A DNA stretch of 64,000 nt from Sphingobium sp. CAP-1. GTDB taxonomy: Bacteria; Pseudomonadota; Alphaproteobacteria; Sphingomonadales; Sphingomonadaceae. Position numbers and translations under genes: made by a program. Positions 1 through 8,789 of the stretch are shown here, piece after piece; within the stretch, counting starts at the first letter, position 1, and the number at the start of each line of letters is the position of its first letter. The notes below the pieces were generated by a model, which searched no databases, was not told the DNA's origin, and saw only the letters and a list, made by a program, of their open reading frames with translations. The stretch covers positions 2,622,001 through 2,686,000 of the forward strand of contig NZ_CP046252.1 of assembly GCF_009720145.1 (NCBI RefSeq), read 5' to 3'.

Positions 1-140
1 CGCACATGGCGCGGAGGTGGCAGACAGGATCGCCGGCTAGTGGAGCGAATGTGGCATCAAAAAATTCCTCACTGCCCATGCGCGACGAATGACTGACGGA
101 GTTGCGCGGCTTGGGCAGGGCGGGACGGAAGCAGGCGCGT

Positions 141-1751
141 TCAACCCAGGCTGGATATCAGAACGTCCGACACGCTGACGCTGCCGCCGGCAACATTCAG
201 ATTGAGAGCGATGCTGGTCATCGGGGCGGTGATGAGTTCGGACAAGGTGGCCGCGCCATCGTTCAGGAACAGTTCGACCGATCCGGCATCGACAAACAGG
301 CTGATTTTCACGGTGCCGCCCGAAAAGTCGCAGGACAGGCTGCGGTTTTTGCGCCAGGCGTCCACGTCAGGCGCATTCGGGCCGCTCATGTCGCGTTTGA
401 TGAAGGCGCTATTGTCGCGCAACGCGAAGCCCGCCTGGGTGAAATATCCATCGCCCCCGCGCACCGAGAGCCAAAGCCCGGACGGCCAGTTCGATCCGAT
501 CCGTGTCAGCGTCAGGTCGATGCGGCTGGCGACCGCCCCGGCGCCGGTCGGCCATATATAGTCGGTCCCCTCGGCAATCGTCTGATCCGTTCCCGCAACG
601 GTCCGGCTGAACACATTATTCTGCGCTTCCAGCGGCCGGCTGAACAGACGGGGCAGGCCATCGGCCATGTGCAGGCGCAACTGGCGAACGATGCTAAGCT
701 GTCCGCGATAGCCATGGGTCGCCGGTAGCTGGTTCGCATAGGCCCAGTTGTTCATCCATGCCATCGCATAGGCCGAGGCGAGCGGATCGGATGCGTGCGG
801 ATCGGTCCATATGACGGTGGCATAGAAATCGGCCCCGCCGTCCAGCCACTGGCCGTCCGGGAAGGTGGCGGTGAAGTCGGTGCCATCGAAATCGCCGACC
901 CAGTACCAGCTTCCGCCGGTAAAGCCGGTGGCCGTGCCATCGCCGCCGACCAGCAGCACCCATTTGTCCGACGATGTCGTGCCGTCGGCATTGTAAAGGT
1001 GCAGCTTGAACAGATGCGAACATTCCATGACGCCGCCGACGCGGGTCGACAGAAAACCGCTGGCATAGGTCCATTGCTTCAGGTTCGGCGAGGTGTAGAT
1101 GCCGATCTTGCCCTCTTCCGACAGGGTCATCACCCAGCGATCGCTGGCGTCATGCCAGAAAATGGTAGGGTCGCGAAATTGCCTGTTTCCCGGAAAATTC
1201 GGCAGAACAATGGCATGAAAGCTGAAGCTCGCGCCCCCGTCCAGCGAATACCACAGGGCGCAGGACTGGTTCTGGCCGGCGGCATTGTCGGCCGGCATGG
1301 TGGCAAGCGCGATCACGGCACCGACACCAAAGCCGGCGCTGTTGTTCGTATCGATGACCGCGCTGCCGCTCCAGATGTCGCCGAAGGCGGTCGTGTGGCG
1401 CGGAATGGAGACGCCCCGATCCTGCCAGGTGACGAGATCGGCCGATGTCCAGCGGCGCCACTCGGTGCCGCCGGCAGGATAGGTGGGATTGTAGAGCGCC
1501 CACATCGTCCAGCTTCCGCCGATTCGGACCGGGCGCTGGGGATCGTTGATCCAGCCACCGGCCGGGGCCGCGATGTGATAGCGCGGTCGCCCGTCTACCG
1601 GAGTCGGGGGAGTGGGGGGCGGAGTGGGCGTGGTCGGCGGGGGCGTCGTGCCGGTCGGTGGCGTGGATGCGCCGCCGCATGACGGCAGCATCGGCAAGCT
1701 GGCCATCATGCCCAGCGTCTGCCGGCGCGAATAGAAGGGGGCAACTGTCAT
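141..1751 (-). CDS. Secreted GH32 glycoside hydrolase (levanase/fructanase-like lipoprotein)
   Basis: This is a predicted extracytoplasmic beta-fructofuranosidase of about 536 residues. The GH32 core is visible: WINDPQ near residues 67-72 (nucleophile Asp70), FRDPT near 192-196 (transition-state Asp194) and MECSHLF near 242-248 (acid/base Glu243). The N terminus has an SRRQTLG stretch, then a hydrophobic segment ending in LPSC (Cys25), followed by a Pro/Thr-rich linker to about residue 52. This suggests a lipoprotein, possibly Tat-exported. The ATG at 1751 was chosen over an in-frame start near 1952 because it puts the signal sequence at the N terminus and has AGGAAGG nine bases upstream. A promoter with an inverted repeat lies about 230 bases upstream. 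No fructose transporter or regulator is adjacent. The family is clear; the exact substrate (levan, inulin or sucrose) is not. Confidence 0.88.
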   Translation of the reverse strand: MTVAPFYSRRQTLGMMASLPMLPSCGGASTPPTGTTPPPTTPTPPPTPPTPVDGRPRYHIAAPAGGWINDPQRPVRIGGSWTMWALYNPTYPAGGTEWRRWTSADLVTWQDRGVSIPRHTTAFGDIWSGSAVIDTNNSAGFGVGAVIALATMPADNAAGQNQSCALWYSLDGGASFSFHAIVLPNFPGNRQFRDPTIFWHDASDRWVMTLSEEGKIGIYTSPNLKQWTYASGFLSTRVGGVMECSHLFKLHLYNADGTTSSDKWVLLVGGDGTATGFTGGSWYWVGDFDGTDFTATFPDGQWLDGGADFYATVIWTDPHASDPLASAYAMAWMNNWAYANQLPATHGYRGQLSIVRQLRLHMADGLPRLFSRPLEAQNNVFSRTVAGTDQTIAEGTDYIWPTGAGAVASRIDLTLTRIGSNWPSGLWLSVRGGDGYFTQAGFALRDNSAFIKRDMSGPNAPDVDAWRKNRSLSCDFSGGTVKISLFVDAGSVELFLNDGAATLSELITAPMTSIALNLNVAGGSVSVSDVLISSLG

Positions 1752-1977
1752 GAGACTACGCCTTCCTGCAATTTTGGGGGGGACGGTTCGCCCGACGCAT
1801 CGCGGACGGGCGCCGCGTCGATGCTCGATTATGTTCGGAACGAAACTATTTCGCGGGTGGCCGGATAGCGTGCGCGACTTCCCCTGCGGCGGGCGCGCCC
1901 AAAGGATTTCCTGTGCCGGAATATGCCTGCAAGATCCTCTCCTTTTGCTCATGCCGCGTTCTCGCGGTCGTTGAGTG

Positions 1978-2010
1978 ACTAAATCTATAAATGTGATTTA
2001 GTGCTGTCAA
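1978..2010 (-). promoter_or_regulatory. Promoter with overlapping inverted-repeat operator for the GH32 gene
   Basis: On the minus strand there is TTGACA at 2010-2005, a 17-base spacer, and TAGATT at 1987-1982. A perfect dyad ACTAAATC-N9-GATTTAGT (1978-2002) fills the spacer and -10. It is AT-rich in a GC-rich region. The placement fits a repressor that blocks RNA polymerase. The regulator is not identified. Confidence 0.6.
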
Positions 2011-2212
2011 GACGATCTGGAAAGGAACGACGCGGATCGATGCCGTCGGCCAAGGTCCGTCCTTTCCGCACCGGCCAGGGTCGGCGACCCGTATCGAGTC
2101 CGGTGAGGCGGTGCCGGAAATTGCGTCAGCATGTGAAGGACATCCACCCCCAGGGGATGGAGGAGATCCGACGCGGGCGACATGCCCTGTCAGGTGCCTT
2201 TCCCGGCCCCGG
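2011..2212. other. Non-coding gap, no feature recognised
   Basis: This is the rest of the 1752-2212 gene-free stretch, between the GH32 promoter and the end of the M23 peptidase gene. I see no convincing gene or RNA. A short imperfect dyad around 2140-2165 (CATCC...GGATG) lacks a T-run and is not called a terminator. Confidence 0.4.
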
Positions 2213-2770
2213 TCAGCGTCCCGGACGCATGAAATTCACGGGATCGATCGCCTGGCCGTGCAGTCGCACCTCATAATGGAGATGCGGCCCGGTCGATCGT
2301 CCGGTGGACCCGACATAGCCGATCAGCCGGCCGCGCCGCAGCGCTTCCCCCGGTGTGACGGCAAGGCGCGACATATGCGCATAGCGAGTCTCATATCCCG
2401 ATGCGTGCCGGATCGTCACCAGCAGGCCGTATCCCCGCGCCCAGCCCGCCGTGCCGACCTGACCGTCCGCGGTGGCATAGACCGGCACTCCCGTCGGTTC
2501 GGGCAGGTCGACGCCGGCATGATAGCGCGGCCGGTGCAGGATCGGATCGGTGCGGAAGCCGATCCCGCCCGAAATGGGTTGCCGCGAAGGGGCGGGGGCG
2601 ACGAGGGGAACCCTTTGCGCGGGCGCCGTCTGCCGCTTGCGGTCCTGCGCCGCCTTCCACCCGCCGAACAAATGGCGGAACGCCTGCTCATCCTTGTCCG
2701 ATGCGGTCGCGCGCAGGGGCTGCGCGCCGCAGCATAGCAGCATGAGCAGAAGAAGGACGCGGCGCATCAT
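2213..2770 (-). CDS. M23 family (LytM-type) metallopeptidase, exported
   Basis: This protein of about 185 residues has a Leu-rich N-terminal signal sequence (about residues 4-22) and a C-terminal peptidase M23 domain. Zinc-binding residues are visible as HAGVD (His84, Asp88) and HLH (His163, His165), with a further conserved AHM His at 132. M23 enzymes cleave peptidoglycan cross-bridges in the periplasm, although some are catalytically silent activators; here all ligand positions look intact. The ATG at 2770 forms an ATGA overlap with the stop of the upstream membrane glycosyltransferase gene; a second Met at 2767 is an alternative. It is the last gene of the polysaccharide operon. It may open the wall for polymer export or assembly, but that role is inferred only from its position. 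Confidence 0.85.
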   Translation of the reverse strand: MMRRVLLLLMLLCCGAQPLRATASDKDEQAFRHLFGGWKAAQDRKRQTAPAQRVPLVAPAPSRQPISGGIGFRTDPILHRPRYHAGVDLPEPTGVPVYATADGQVGTAGWARGYGLLVTIRHASGYETRYAHMSRLAVTPGEALRRGRLIGYVGSTGRSTGPHLHYEVRLHGQAIDPVNFMRPGR

Positions 2771-4386
2771 GGCCGATCAAATGCCACGATCGTCACGACC
2801 CGGCCACCGATCTTTCCCTGTGCGGGGGCGAAGTGCGCCACGATCCTGCCCCGGTCGATCAGATCGCGATAGGCCGCATATTCCACGGGAAAAGCCCGTC
2901 GCTCCTGCCGATAGCGATCATATTGGGTCAGGATGGCGAAATCGGCGCGGCAACTGGCCCGCCTGTCCGGCGCCATGGTGCCATAATCGACATTCGACCG
3001 GGTTCCGCGCGCCTGATCGATCGACCCATAGCCGGTGCGACCGCGCAGCATCTCCTTTGCGTCGACGCATCCCGCATCGCCGATCGGAAACAGGAAATGC
3101 CAGGGTTGCTGCACCAGGTCGAAGGCGAAATGTTCGATCAGAACGGTGCTGCCCGATGGAATATGCGCCCGCGCCCAGGCGGACGCGATCTGTCGGGTGT
3201 CGTTCATCCGCTCGCGGGCGTCCGCCTGGGCCTGGAGCAGCATCGGCGCGATCGTCGCGACCAGGGCGATAGCCGTCACCGGCAGCGACAGGCGCGGGCC
3301 GGCGCGCGCGGCCAGCGCGCAAATGGCGGCCGCGATCGGGATGGCGCAGAGCGGCAGCAGCGGCAGCGCCCAGCGCTCCCACACGATCGTCTGGCTACAG
3401 AATAGCAGGAAGAAGCCAAGGATGAGCGGGCCAAGCAGCAGCCGGGCGCGCAGGTTCCGCCACAGCAGCAGCGCGCCCGGCACCAGCAGGACCATGCCGG
3501 CGATGCTCAGCCCCTGCGCCAGCGGTCCCTTCAGATACCAGGCGGCATTATGCAGGAAGCCGCCGCCGGTCGAACCCAGATGATGCATCTGGCCTTCACC
3601 GTTGAGGTTGCGCAGTACGGTCGGATAATCGAGCAGCAGATAGGGCGAGAGCAGCAGGATGAAGCCGATGGTCGCCACGCAGAAGAGGCCAAGCCGGCCG
3701 CCGGCCTGCCGCGCACCGATGCGGCCGTCCGACAATTTCAGGGCGAGCGCGCCGACGACCGCCAGCCCCGCCAGCGCGAAGGGCCATTTGGTCGTGACCG
3801 CAAGGGCGGTCGCGAAGGCGGCCAGCAGGATGTCACGGCGCCGGTCCCGTTCCATGATGTCGAGCGCCACAAGCAGGACGAGCAGCAGGAAGAAGCAGGC
3901 CATCATGTCCGACCGGATGATCTGCGAATAGGTGACATGGACCGGACTGGCGGCGAGCAGCGCGGCGGCAAGGAGCCCCGCGCGCCGGGAAAACAGCCGC
4001 TCCCCCAGCCGATAGCTGAGCAGCAGCGTGCCGAGCGCGAAGGCGGTCATCGCCAGCCGGCCGGGCAGGATCACCCAGCCCGGATCGGCATAGATGGCCG
4101 CGCTGAACGCCTTGATCGTCGGGAACCAGCCGGCCAGCCATCCGAACAGAAACACGCTGACATCGATCAGCGCGAGCAAATACATGGTGATGGTCGCGGG
4201 ATGACCGAACCAGCCCGGATTGAGCGTGGGGCCGCGCAGCATCCTGACCGCGCCCAGTTCGAACATGAGTTCGTCGGGGTCGTTGAGGCCGGGAAGGCCG
4301 AACCGGATGGAGGCGAGCCGCAGCCACAACGCCGCCAGCAGAATCAGCGCGAGCAGCCCGATATGCGGACGGCGAAGGCCGCGCAT
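2767..4386 (-). CDS. GT39/ArnT-like polytopic glycosyltransferase (PMT family, GT-C fold)
   Basis: This is an integral membrane protein of 539 residues with about 10-12 hydrophobic segments. After the first membrane span comes an acidic loop, NDPDE (Asp36, Asp38, Glu39), the usual catalytic signature of PMT/ArnT-type GT-C enzymes. A soluble periplasmic region follows the last spans (about residues 390-539). Enzymes of this type use polyprenyl-phosphate sugars as donors on the periplasmic side. It is coupled to both neighbours: its start shares TGATG with the stop of the beta-helix gene, and its stop shares ATGA with the M23 start. Together with the GtrB-like GT2 and GtrA upstream, this suggests periplasmic decoration of the exported polysaccharide. 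Donor and acceptor are unknown. Confidence 0.75.
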   Translation of the reverse strand: MRGLRRPHIGLLALILLAALWLRLASIRFGLPGLNDPDELMFELGAVRMLRGPTLNPGWFGHPATITMYLLALIDVSVFLFGWLAGWFPTIKAFSAAIYADPGWVILPGRLAMTAFALGTLLLSYRLGERLFSRRAGLLAAALLAASPVHVTYSQIIRSDMMACFFLLLVLLVALDIMERDRRRDILLAAFATALAVTTKWPFALAGLAVVGALALKLSDGRIGARQAGGRLGLFCVATIGFILLLSPYLLLDYPTVLRNLNGEGQMHHLGSTGGGFLHNAAWYLKGPLAQGLSIAGMVLLVPGALLLWRNLRARLLLGPLILGFFLLFCSQTIVWERWALPLLPLCAIPIAAAICALAARAGPRLSLPVTAIALVATIAPMLLQAQADARERMNDTRQIASAWARAHIPSGSTVLIEHFAFDLVQQPWHFLFPIGDAGCVDAKEMLRGRTGYGSIDQARGTRSNVDYGTMAPDRRASCRADFAILTQYDRYRQERRAFPVEYAAYRDLIDRGRIVAHFAPAQGKIGGRVVTIVAFDRP

Positions 4387-6053
4387 CAGGCGCCGTCCAC
4401 CAACAGGGTCTGGTCGCGATAGGGGATGGCGATTGCCCGACCGCGCAGCCGGACCCGGCCCTGCGCGCCCCCGGCCAGCGCCGCATCGTCATGACCGGTG
4501 GCGTCGATCCGCAGGTGATGCGCGCCGCCGTCGATCTGCACGCCGCCAGCAAAGGCGCCGTCCCGGCCCCCGATGAGCAGCGTCACGCCGCCGCGCGCGC
4601 AGTCGCGCAGCATGACGGCGTCGCGGCCGGTGACATGGTTCGGATTGGCGATCCAGCCCTGAAGCGTGAAGCCGGTACACCGCGACAATTGCACGGGAAT
4701 CGGATGGTCCAGTATCTTGATGCCCTGAACCTGCAACCCCGCGCTGTCATCCGCGAGCAGGCCGACCGCCGATCCGCCGGCGGCGCTGTTGCTGCCCCCG
4801 ACAAGCTGGCCGCCGATGATGGCGAGCGACCCGCCCAAGCCGGCGCACTGGATTGCGGCCCGCGCGGCGGGGGACGCGGCGACATAGAGGTCAGCGATGT
4901 CGATCATCATATCGGGACCGGTGTCCCGAATGACGATGCCCGCATCGCCACATTGATCGATGACTGGCATATGCAGGTGCAGGTTGACCTGACCGGCGCG
5001 CGCGCGACCGCCGATCTGCCCGGTCTTGCCATCCACCCGGATACCGGTGGCGATCGCGGTCGCCTCGAAACGGGTGATGAAGCTGTCGGCGAACGCGCCC
5101 TCCAGCAGCAGGCCGACGGCATCGCCGACCTGCGGGTCGCCGCCGATCGTCGCATTGCAGTCGGTCAGGAACAGCGAGGCGTTGCCGCCCGCCAGTCCGA
5201 TATCGTCCATCCCGTCGAGCAGGAAACCGCGCCAGGGCAGCCCCGCCTGCACACCGGGAATGGAGCGGAAGGCGATGCAGTCGACAAGGTGCGAACGCAC
5301 CAGGCCGCGCAGGTGGAAGCTGGTCGCATGTTCCGCCGCGCTGACCTGTTCGAAACGGGCATAGAGCAGATATTGCGCCCGCAGGCCGACGGGCTGACGG
5401 CCGGTGCTTCCGTCCACCGCCATGGCGCGGCAGAGGGCGATGGCGCGGATCTCGATATTCTGCGGGAAGTCGTTGACGCTGGCGGGACGACGGTCGGGGC
5501 CGACGCGCAGCACGTCCCCGCGCCCATTGTCCAGCACGAGGCGTGTCCCCTGCCATCCGGCGGTGCCGCGATGGCCCGCGCCGGTGATGCGACTGAAGGG
5601 GCGATCGACGATCAGCGTGCCCGACAGATGATAGTCGGCCGGCAGCAGCAGCATGACCGGATGCGCCGCGAGGCAGGCGCGCATCGCCGGCAGGCTGTCG
5701 CGTCCACCATCGCCGGGTGCCGCGCCCCACCATTCGGGCCGGGCATGGGGCGTCCGGCTCTGGTTGATGTCGACGCGTCCCGATCCGGTAAAGACATGGG
5801 CGGCTGGCGCGTCGAAATGTCCCCGGATACGCAGCGTGGCGCCGGCGGCGATGTCGATCGTCGCGCCGGGCGCCAGTTTCAGATCGGCGTCGATCATCAT
5901 GTCGGCATCGACCCGATATACGCCGGCCGGCAGGTCGCCGCCTGTGCGCCCCAGCGTCCCAGCGACCGCCGCCCGCGCGTTCCCGGTCAGACCCGCGCCG
6001 GCAAGTGCGGCCGACAGCGGCAGCAGCCCGCGGCGGGTGAATGAACCGATCAT
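4386..6053 (-). CDS. Tat-exported right-handed beta-helix protein (pectate-lyase-like fold)
   Basis: The predicted protein of about 555 residues begins MIGSFTRRGLLPLS, with twin arginines at 7-8 and a hydrophobic stretch ending near ARAA, a good Tat-type signal. The body is rich in short Gly/Asp/Ile turns such as GAGHRGTAGW, DNGRGD and RDTGPD, with repeating hydrophobic strands typical of a parallel beta-helix of the pectate lyase or pectin-lyase-like superfamily. No catalytic residues can be assigned by eye. The ATG at 6053 was chosen because it forms an ATGA overlap with the previous stop and starts the signal sequence; an earlier in-frame start at 6170 would bury it. Encoded between two GT-C glycosyltransferases, it could be a lyase, hydrolase or epimerase for the exported polymer. 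Confidence 0.6.
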   Translation of the reverse strand: MIGSFTRRGLLPLSAALAGAGLTGNARAAVAGTLGRTGGDLPAGVYRVDADMMIDADLKLAPGATIDIAAGATLRIRGHFDAPAAHVFTGSGRVDINQSRTPHARPEWWGAAPGDGGRDSLPAMRACLAAHPVMLLLPADYHLSGTLIVDRPFSRITGAGHRGTAGWQGTRLVLDNGRGDVLRVGPDRRPASVNDFPQNIEIRAIALCRAMAVDGSTGRQPVGLRAQYLLYARFEQVSAAEHATSFHLRGLVRSHLVDCIAFRSIPGVQAGLPWRGFLLDGMDDIGLAGGNASLFLTDCNATIGGDPQVGDAVGLLLEGAFADSFITRFEATAIATGIRVDGKTGQIGGRARAGQVNLHLHMPVIDQCGDAGIVIRDTGPDMMIDIADLYVAASPAARAAIQCAGLGGSLAIIGGQLVGGSNSAAGGSAVGLLADDSAGLQVQGIKILDHPIPVQLSRCTGFTLQGWIANPNHVTGRDAVMLRDCARGGVTLLIGGRDGAFAGGVQIDGGAHHLRIDATGHDDAALAGGAQGRVRLRGRAIAIPYRDQTLLVDGA

Positions 6054-7432
6054 GACGGCTGTCTTTGGCCCCGCGCGGGCTCGCGCGGGCGCAGGATGCC
6101 GGGCAGCATCGGCCAGTCGCGCCGGAACCGCCAGCGGTGTTTCCAGCCCTGATGGCGGATGTCGGCCCACACGTCATGCACGGTGGCGGCGCTCAGGCTG
6201 ACGCACACCAGAATCAGCAATCCGGGGCGCACGAACATGCCCAGACCCACGCCAAACTGCACCTCCACCGGCCGGCCGCTCAGAAAGCTGTCGCGGAGCA
6301 GGGAGGGAACGTCGCCGATGATGATGTCGCCGGGCAGGCACAATATATAGCAGGTGAGAATGGCGATCGGGCGGGCGATGCCGCGCCATGGTTCCATGAA
6401 CACGAACAGGATCATCATCATCTGGGTATAGCCGCCCGCTTCGGAACTGATGAGCGCCATGGCGATACCCAGAAAGGCGACGCGATAGGGCGGCACGACT
6501 TCGGGCCGCAACCATGTCGCGACGGCGGCGATCAGGATCGACGCCTGCCCCAGCCGCACAATCAGCGGGATGATGAGCAGGCCGGTTTCCGCCACTTGCG
6601 ATCCGATGACATTGGTGATCGGAAAGGATTCGCCCTGCAACAGGGAGGTCAGCGGCTGATATGTCACCGCATACCAGATATCCAGCACCTGCGACGCGAT
6701 GAAGCCCGACGAATAATCGCGAATATTGGTGAAAATCTCTGTCGGCGTGCCGGCGCCCAGCAGGCCGTAGCTTAGCAGATAGACCAGCAGCGTGGCGAGG
6801 AGCGCGCCTTCGAACCAGAGCCAGCGCCGCCGCAGGAGCTGCGCGCCGATGCCCGCGATCAGATAGATTTTGAAATTGACCGCGATCCCGGCGAACAGCC
6901 AGCGCAGCCGCGCGGACTTGAGCAGCGGGCCAAAACCGAGCAGCACCGCCGTAAAGCAGAGCAGCAGGATATTGCCGCGCTCCAGCGCATAGAGCATGGG
7001 CAGGCCGCTCGACAGGGCGATGGCGCGCGGCAGCGCCGTCCGCCGGTCGACCTTCAGGAAGGTCCATGCCGTCAGCACGATGTTGAGCAGGAAGATGGCG
7101 TGGATCACGACCAGCCCGATCCAGTCGCAGTCGCGCACGGGCAACCCTTCCGCCCCGGCATAGCAACTGCCCTTGCCCAGATAGCGCAGCACGACGAAGG
7201 ACAGCGGGGGATAGATGGTTTTCCAGCTATCGTAGGAACCGGGATCGCGCGCCCAATAAGCGGTGTTGAACCAGTCCATGAAGGTGTCGGACGGTTCATA
7301 GAAGAAGGGCTGCGGCAGATAGCCGTCGAGGTAGAGGATCGTCATCGCCCTGCCGATCAGCAGCAGGACAAGCAGGCCCATCAGATATTCAAGCCGGATT
7401 GGCCAGGCACGGAAAGGCGCCTGGCCGGTCAT
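6050..7432 (-). CDS. GT87/DUF2029-like membrane glycosyltransferase
   Basis: This multispanning membrane protein of about 460 residues has many hydrophobic helices and the pattern ERGNILLL...GIAVNFKIYLI in the middle. That resembles the RGQ...K..P region of the GT87 (DUF2029, mannosyltransferase-like) family. An acidic residue pair after the first span (EPSDTFMDWF) may be the GT-C catalytic loop. The ATG at 7432 overlaps the stop of the GtrA gene (ATGA) and is preferred over an in-frame start at 7549, which would overlap GtrA extensively. Family assignment is from sequence texture and is moderate. Genomic context supports a periplasmic-facing transferase that uses lipid-linked sugars. Confidence 0.6.
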   Translation of the reverse strand: MTGQAPFRAWPIRLEYLMGLLVLLLIGRAMTILYLDGYLPQPFFYEPSDTFMDWFNTAYWARDPGSYDSWKTIYPPLSFVVLRYLGKGSCYAGAEGLPVRDCDWIGLVVIHAIFLLNIVLTAWTFLKVDRRTALPRAIALSSGLPMLYALERGNILLLCFTAVLLGFGPLLKSARLRWLFAGIAVNFKIYLIAGIGAQLLRRRWLWFEGALLATLLVYLLSYGLLGAGTPTEIFTNIRDYSSGFIASQVLDIWYAVTYQPLTSLLQGESFPITNVIGSQVAETGLLIIPLIVRLGQASILIAAVATWLRPEVVPPYRVAFLGIAMALISSEAGGYTQMMMILFVFMEPWRGIARPIAILTCYILCLPGDIIIGDVPSLLRDSFLSGRPVEVQFGVGLGMFVRPGLLILVCVSLSAATVHDVWADIRHQGWKHRWRFRRDWPMLPGILRPREPARGQRQPS

Positions 7433-7818
7433 GTCGACCTGGCGCGAAAGACGAGGAATTTCAGTGCGAAATAGTTGACGATCGAAACGATGACGGCCGA
7501 TAGCAGGCCGGCGATATAGGGCGAGGCAATGACGCGGGAAATTGCCCACAGCGTGCCGAGGCCCAGCAGATAATTGACGCCATAGGACAGGACGAAGCGC
7601 AGCTTGGCGGGCGCGGCGTCGCGGAATACATGGCGGCTATAGGTCAGATAGTTGAAGCCCATGCCCAGCAGATGAGAGACGAGCTGGGCCAGGAACATGT
7701 TCAGACCGACCGCCACCAGCAGCGCATAGGTGCCCAGGCCAAAGGCCGTGTTCAGCACGCCCATCTGATAATAGCGCCACAGTTCGATAAGGCGCGCGCG
7801 GGTCAGGGGCTGCACCAT
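7429..7818 (-). CDS. GtrA-like membrane protein
   Basis: This small protein of about 129 residues has four predicted membrane segments and the GtrA-like core ELWRYYQMGVLNTAFGLGTY...NYLTYSRHVF. GtrA proteins are thought to help flip polyprenyl-phosphate-linked sugars to the periplasmic face. Two starts are possible: an ATG at 7818 with GGCGGA nine bases upstream, or a TTG at 7824 that overlaps the stop of the GT2 gene as TTGA; I use the ATG. It sits directly after a GtrB-like GT2 and before a GT-C enzyme, the usual GtrA-GtrB-GtrC arrangement. Confidence 0.82.
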   Translation of the reverse strand: MVQPLTRARLIELWRYYQMGVLNTAFGLGTYALLVAVGLNMFLAQLVSHLLGMGFNYLTYSRHVFRDAAPAKLRFVLSYGVNYLLGLGTLWAISRVIASPYIAGLLSAVIVSIVNYFALKFLVFRARST

Positions 7819-7820
7819 CG

Positions 7821-8789
7821 TCAATAATCCGCCGGAAAGTTGACGCGCTCCCGCTCCAGCACCAGCGGCGTGCGGCGGGTCCGTTCGGATATGATCCGCA
7901 CATTGTCGCCCAACAGGCCGATGAAGCCGAACAGCAGGGCAAATTCCGCCTGCACCACGGCGGCGATGAACCAGCCGGCGATCGGCTTTGCCAGGAAGAA
8001 GGCAGCGATACCGCCGGTCAGCATGACCAGCGTCATGAGCGCGCCGATGACACCCAGATAGAGCGGCATCCGCAACATCTTCTTTGACGATCCGGCCAGC
8101 GCCGACATTGCAAAGTCGAACAGGGCGAAGAAATTATTCTTCGACTTGCCGGCGGCGCGGGGCGCTCGCGGATAGGCGATAGTTTCCAGCCGATAGCCGG
8201 TTTCCACCAGCATCGCGCGGAAGAAGGGTTCCGGTTCGGCCAGCAGGCGCGTGGCGTCGACCACCCGCGCGGCGTAGAGGCCAAAGCCGGTCGCGTTGGG
8301 CACCACCGGATAGTCGCCGAAATTGCGTGCCAGCCAATAGGACAGGCGGCGCGTCAGCGCCAGGACGGGGCCGGTCTTTTCGCTTTCCCTGACACCCAAT
8401 ATGATGTCGACGCCGGCGCGCCAGCGTTCCACGAAATGGGGGATCAGCGTGGGCGGGTCCTGAAAGTCGGCGCACATGCCGATCACGGCCCGGCCACGCG
8501 CCTGATAGATGCCATAGGTGGGCGACCGCATCTGGCCATAGTTGCGGCTGTTGACGATCAGGCGTACGCGCGGATCGTCGCGACAGATGGCGCGGATGAT
8601 GTCCACCGTGCGATCGGTCGAATCATTGTCGATGAAGATGATGTCGAACGTCACGTCCAGCGGCTCCAGCGCCGCGATCGTCGCCGCGCAGATGGCGGCT
8701 GCATTCTCTTCTTCATTGTAGCAGGGGATGACGACCGAAATATCCGGTCGCTCGCCCGTCGGTTTCGCGGTCAGAACGGGACCGTTCAT
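7821..8789 (-). CDS. GT2 family polyprenyl-phosphate glycosyltransferase (GtrB/DPM1-like)
   Basis: The 322-residue protein has an N-terminal GT-A domain starting ISVVIPCYNEEENAA (about residues 18-32). A nucleotide-binding Asp pair lies in FIDNDSTDRT, and CADFQDPP is the DXD-like metal motif. Two C-terminal membrane helices follow (about residues 230-295). This architecture matches GtrB and dolichol/undecaprenyl-phosphate sugar synthases, which load a nucleotide sugar onto undecaprenyl phosphate. Its start overlaps the upstream Wzz-like stop as ATGA. It probably supplies lipid-linked sugar for GtrA and the membrane glycosyltransferases that follow. Sugar identity is not visible. Confidence 0.85.
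   Translation of the reverse strand: MNGPVLTAKPTGERPDISVVIPCYNEEENAAAICAATIAALEPLDVTFDIIFIDNDSTDRTVDIIRAICRDDPRVRLIVNSRNYGQMRSPTYGIYQARGRAVIGMCADFQDPPTLIPHFVERWRAGVDIILGVRESEKTGPVLALTRRLSYWLARNFGDYPVVPNATGFGLYAARVVDATRLLAEPEPFFRAMLVETGYRLETIAYPRAPRAAGKSKNNFFALFDFAMSALAGSSKKMLRMPLYLGVIGALMTLVMLTGGIAAFFLAKPIAGWFIAAVVQAEFALLFGFIGLLGDNVRIISERTRRTPLVLERERVNFPADY

Noticed and set aside
1..140. Possible gene fragment at the left edge
   Set aside because: No domain or clear coding pattern was seen in the 140 bases; it may be intergenic.
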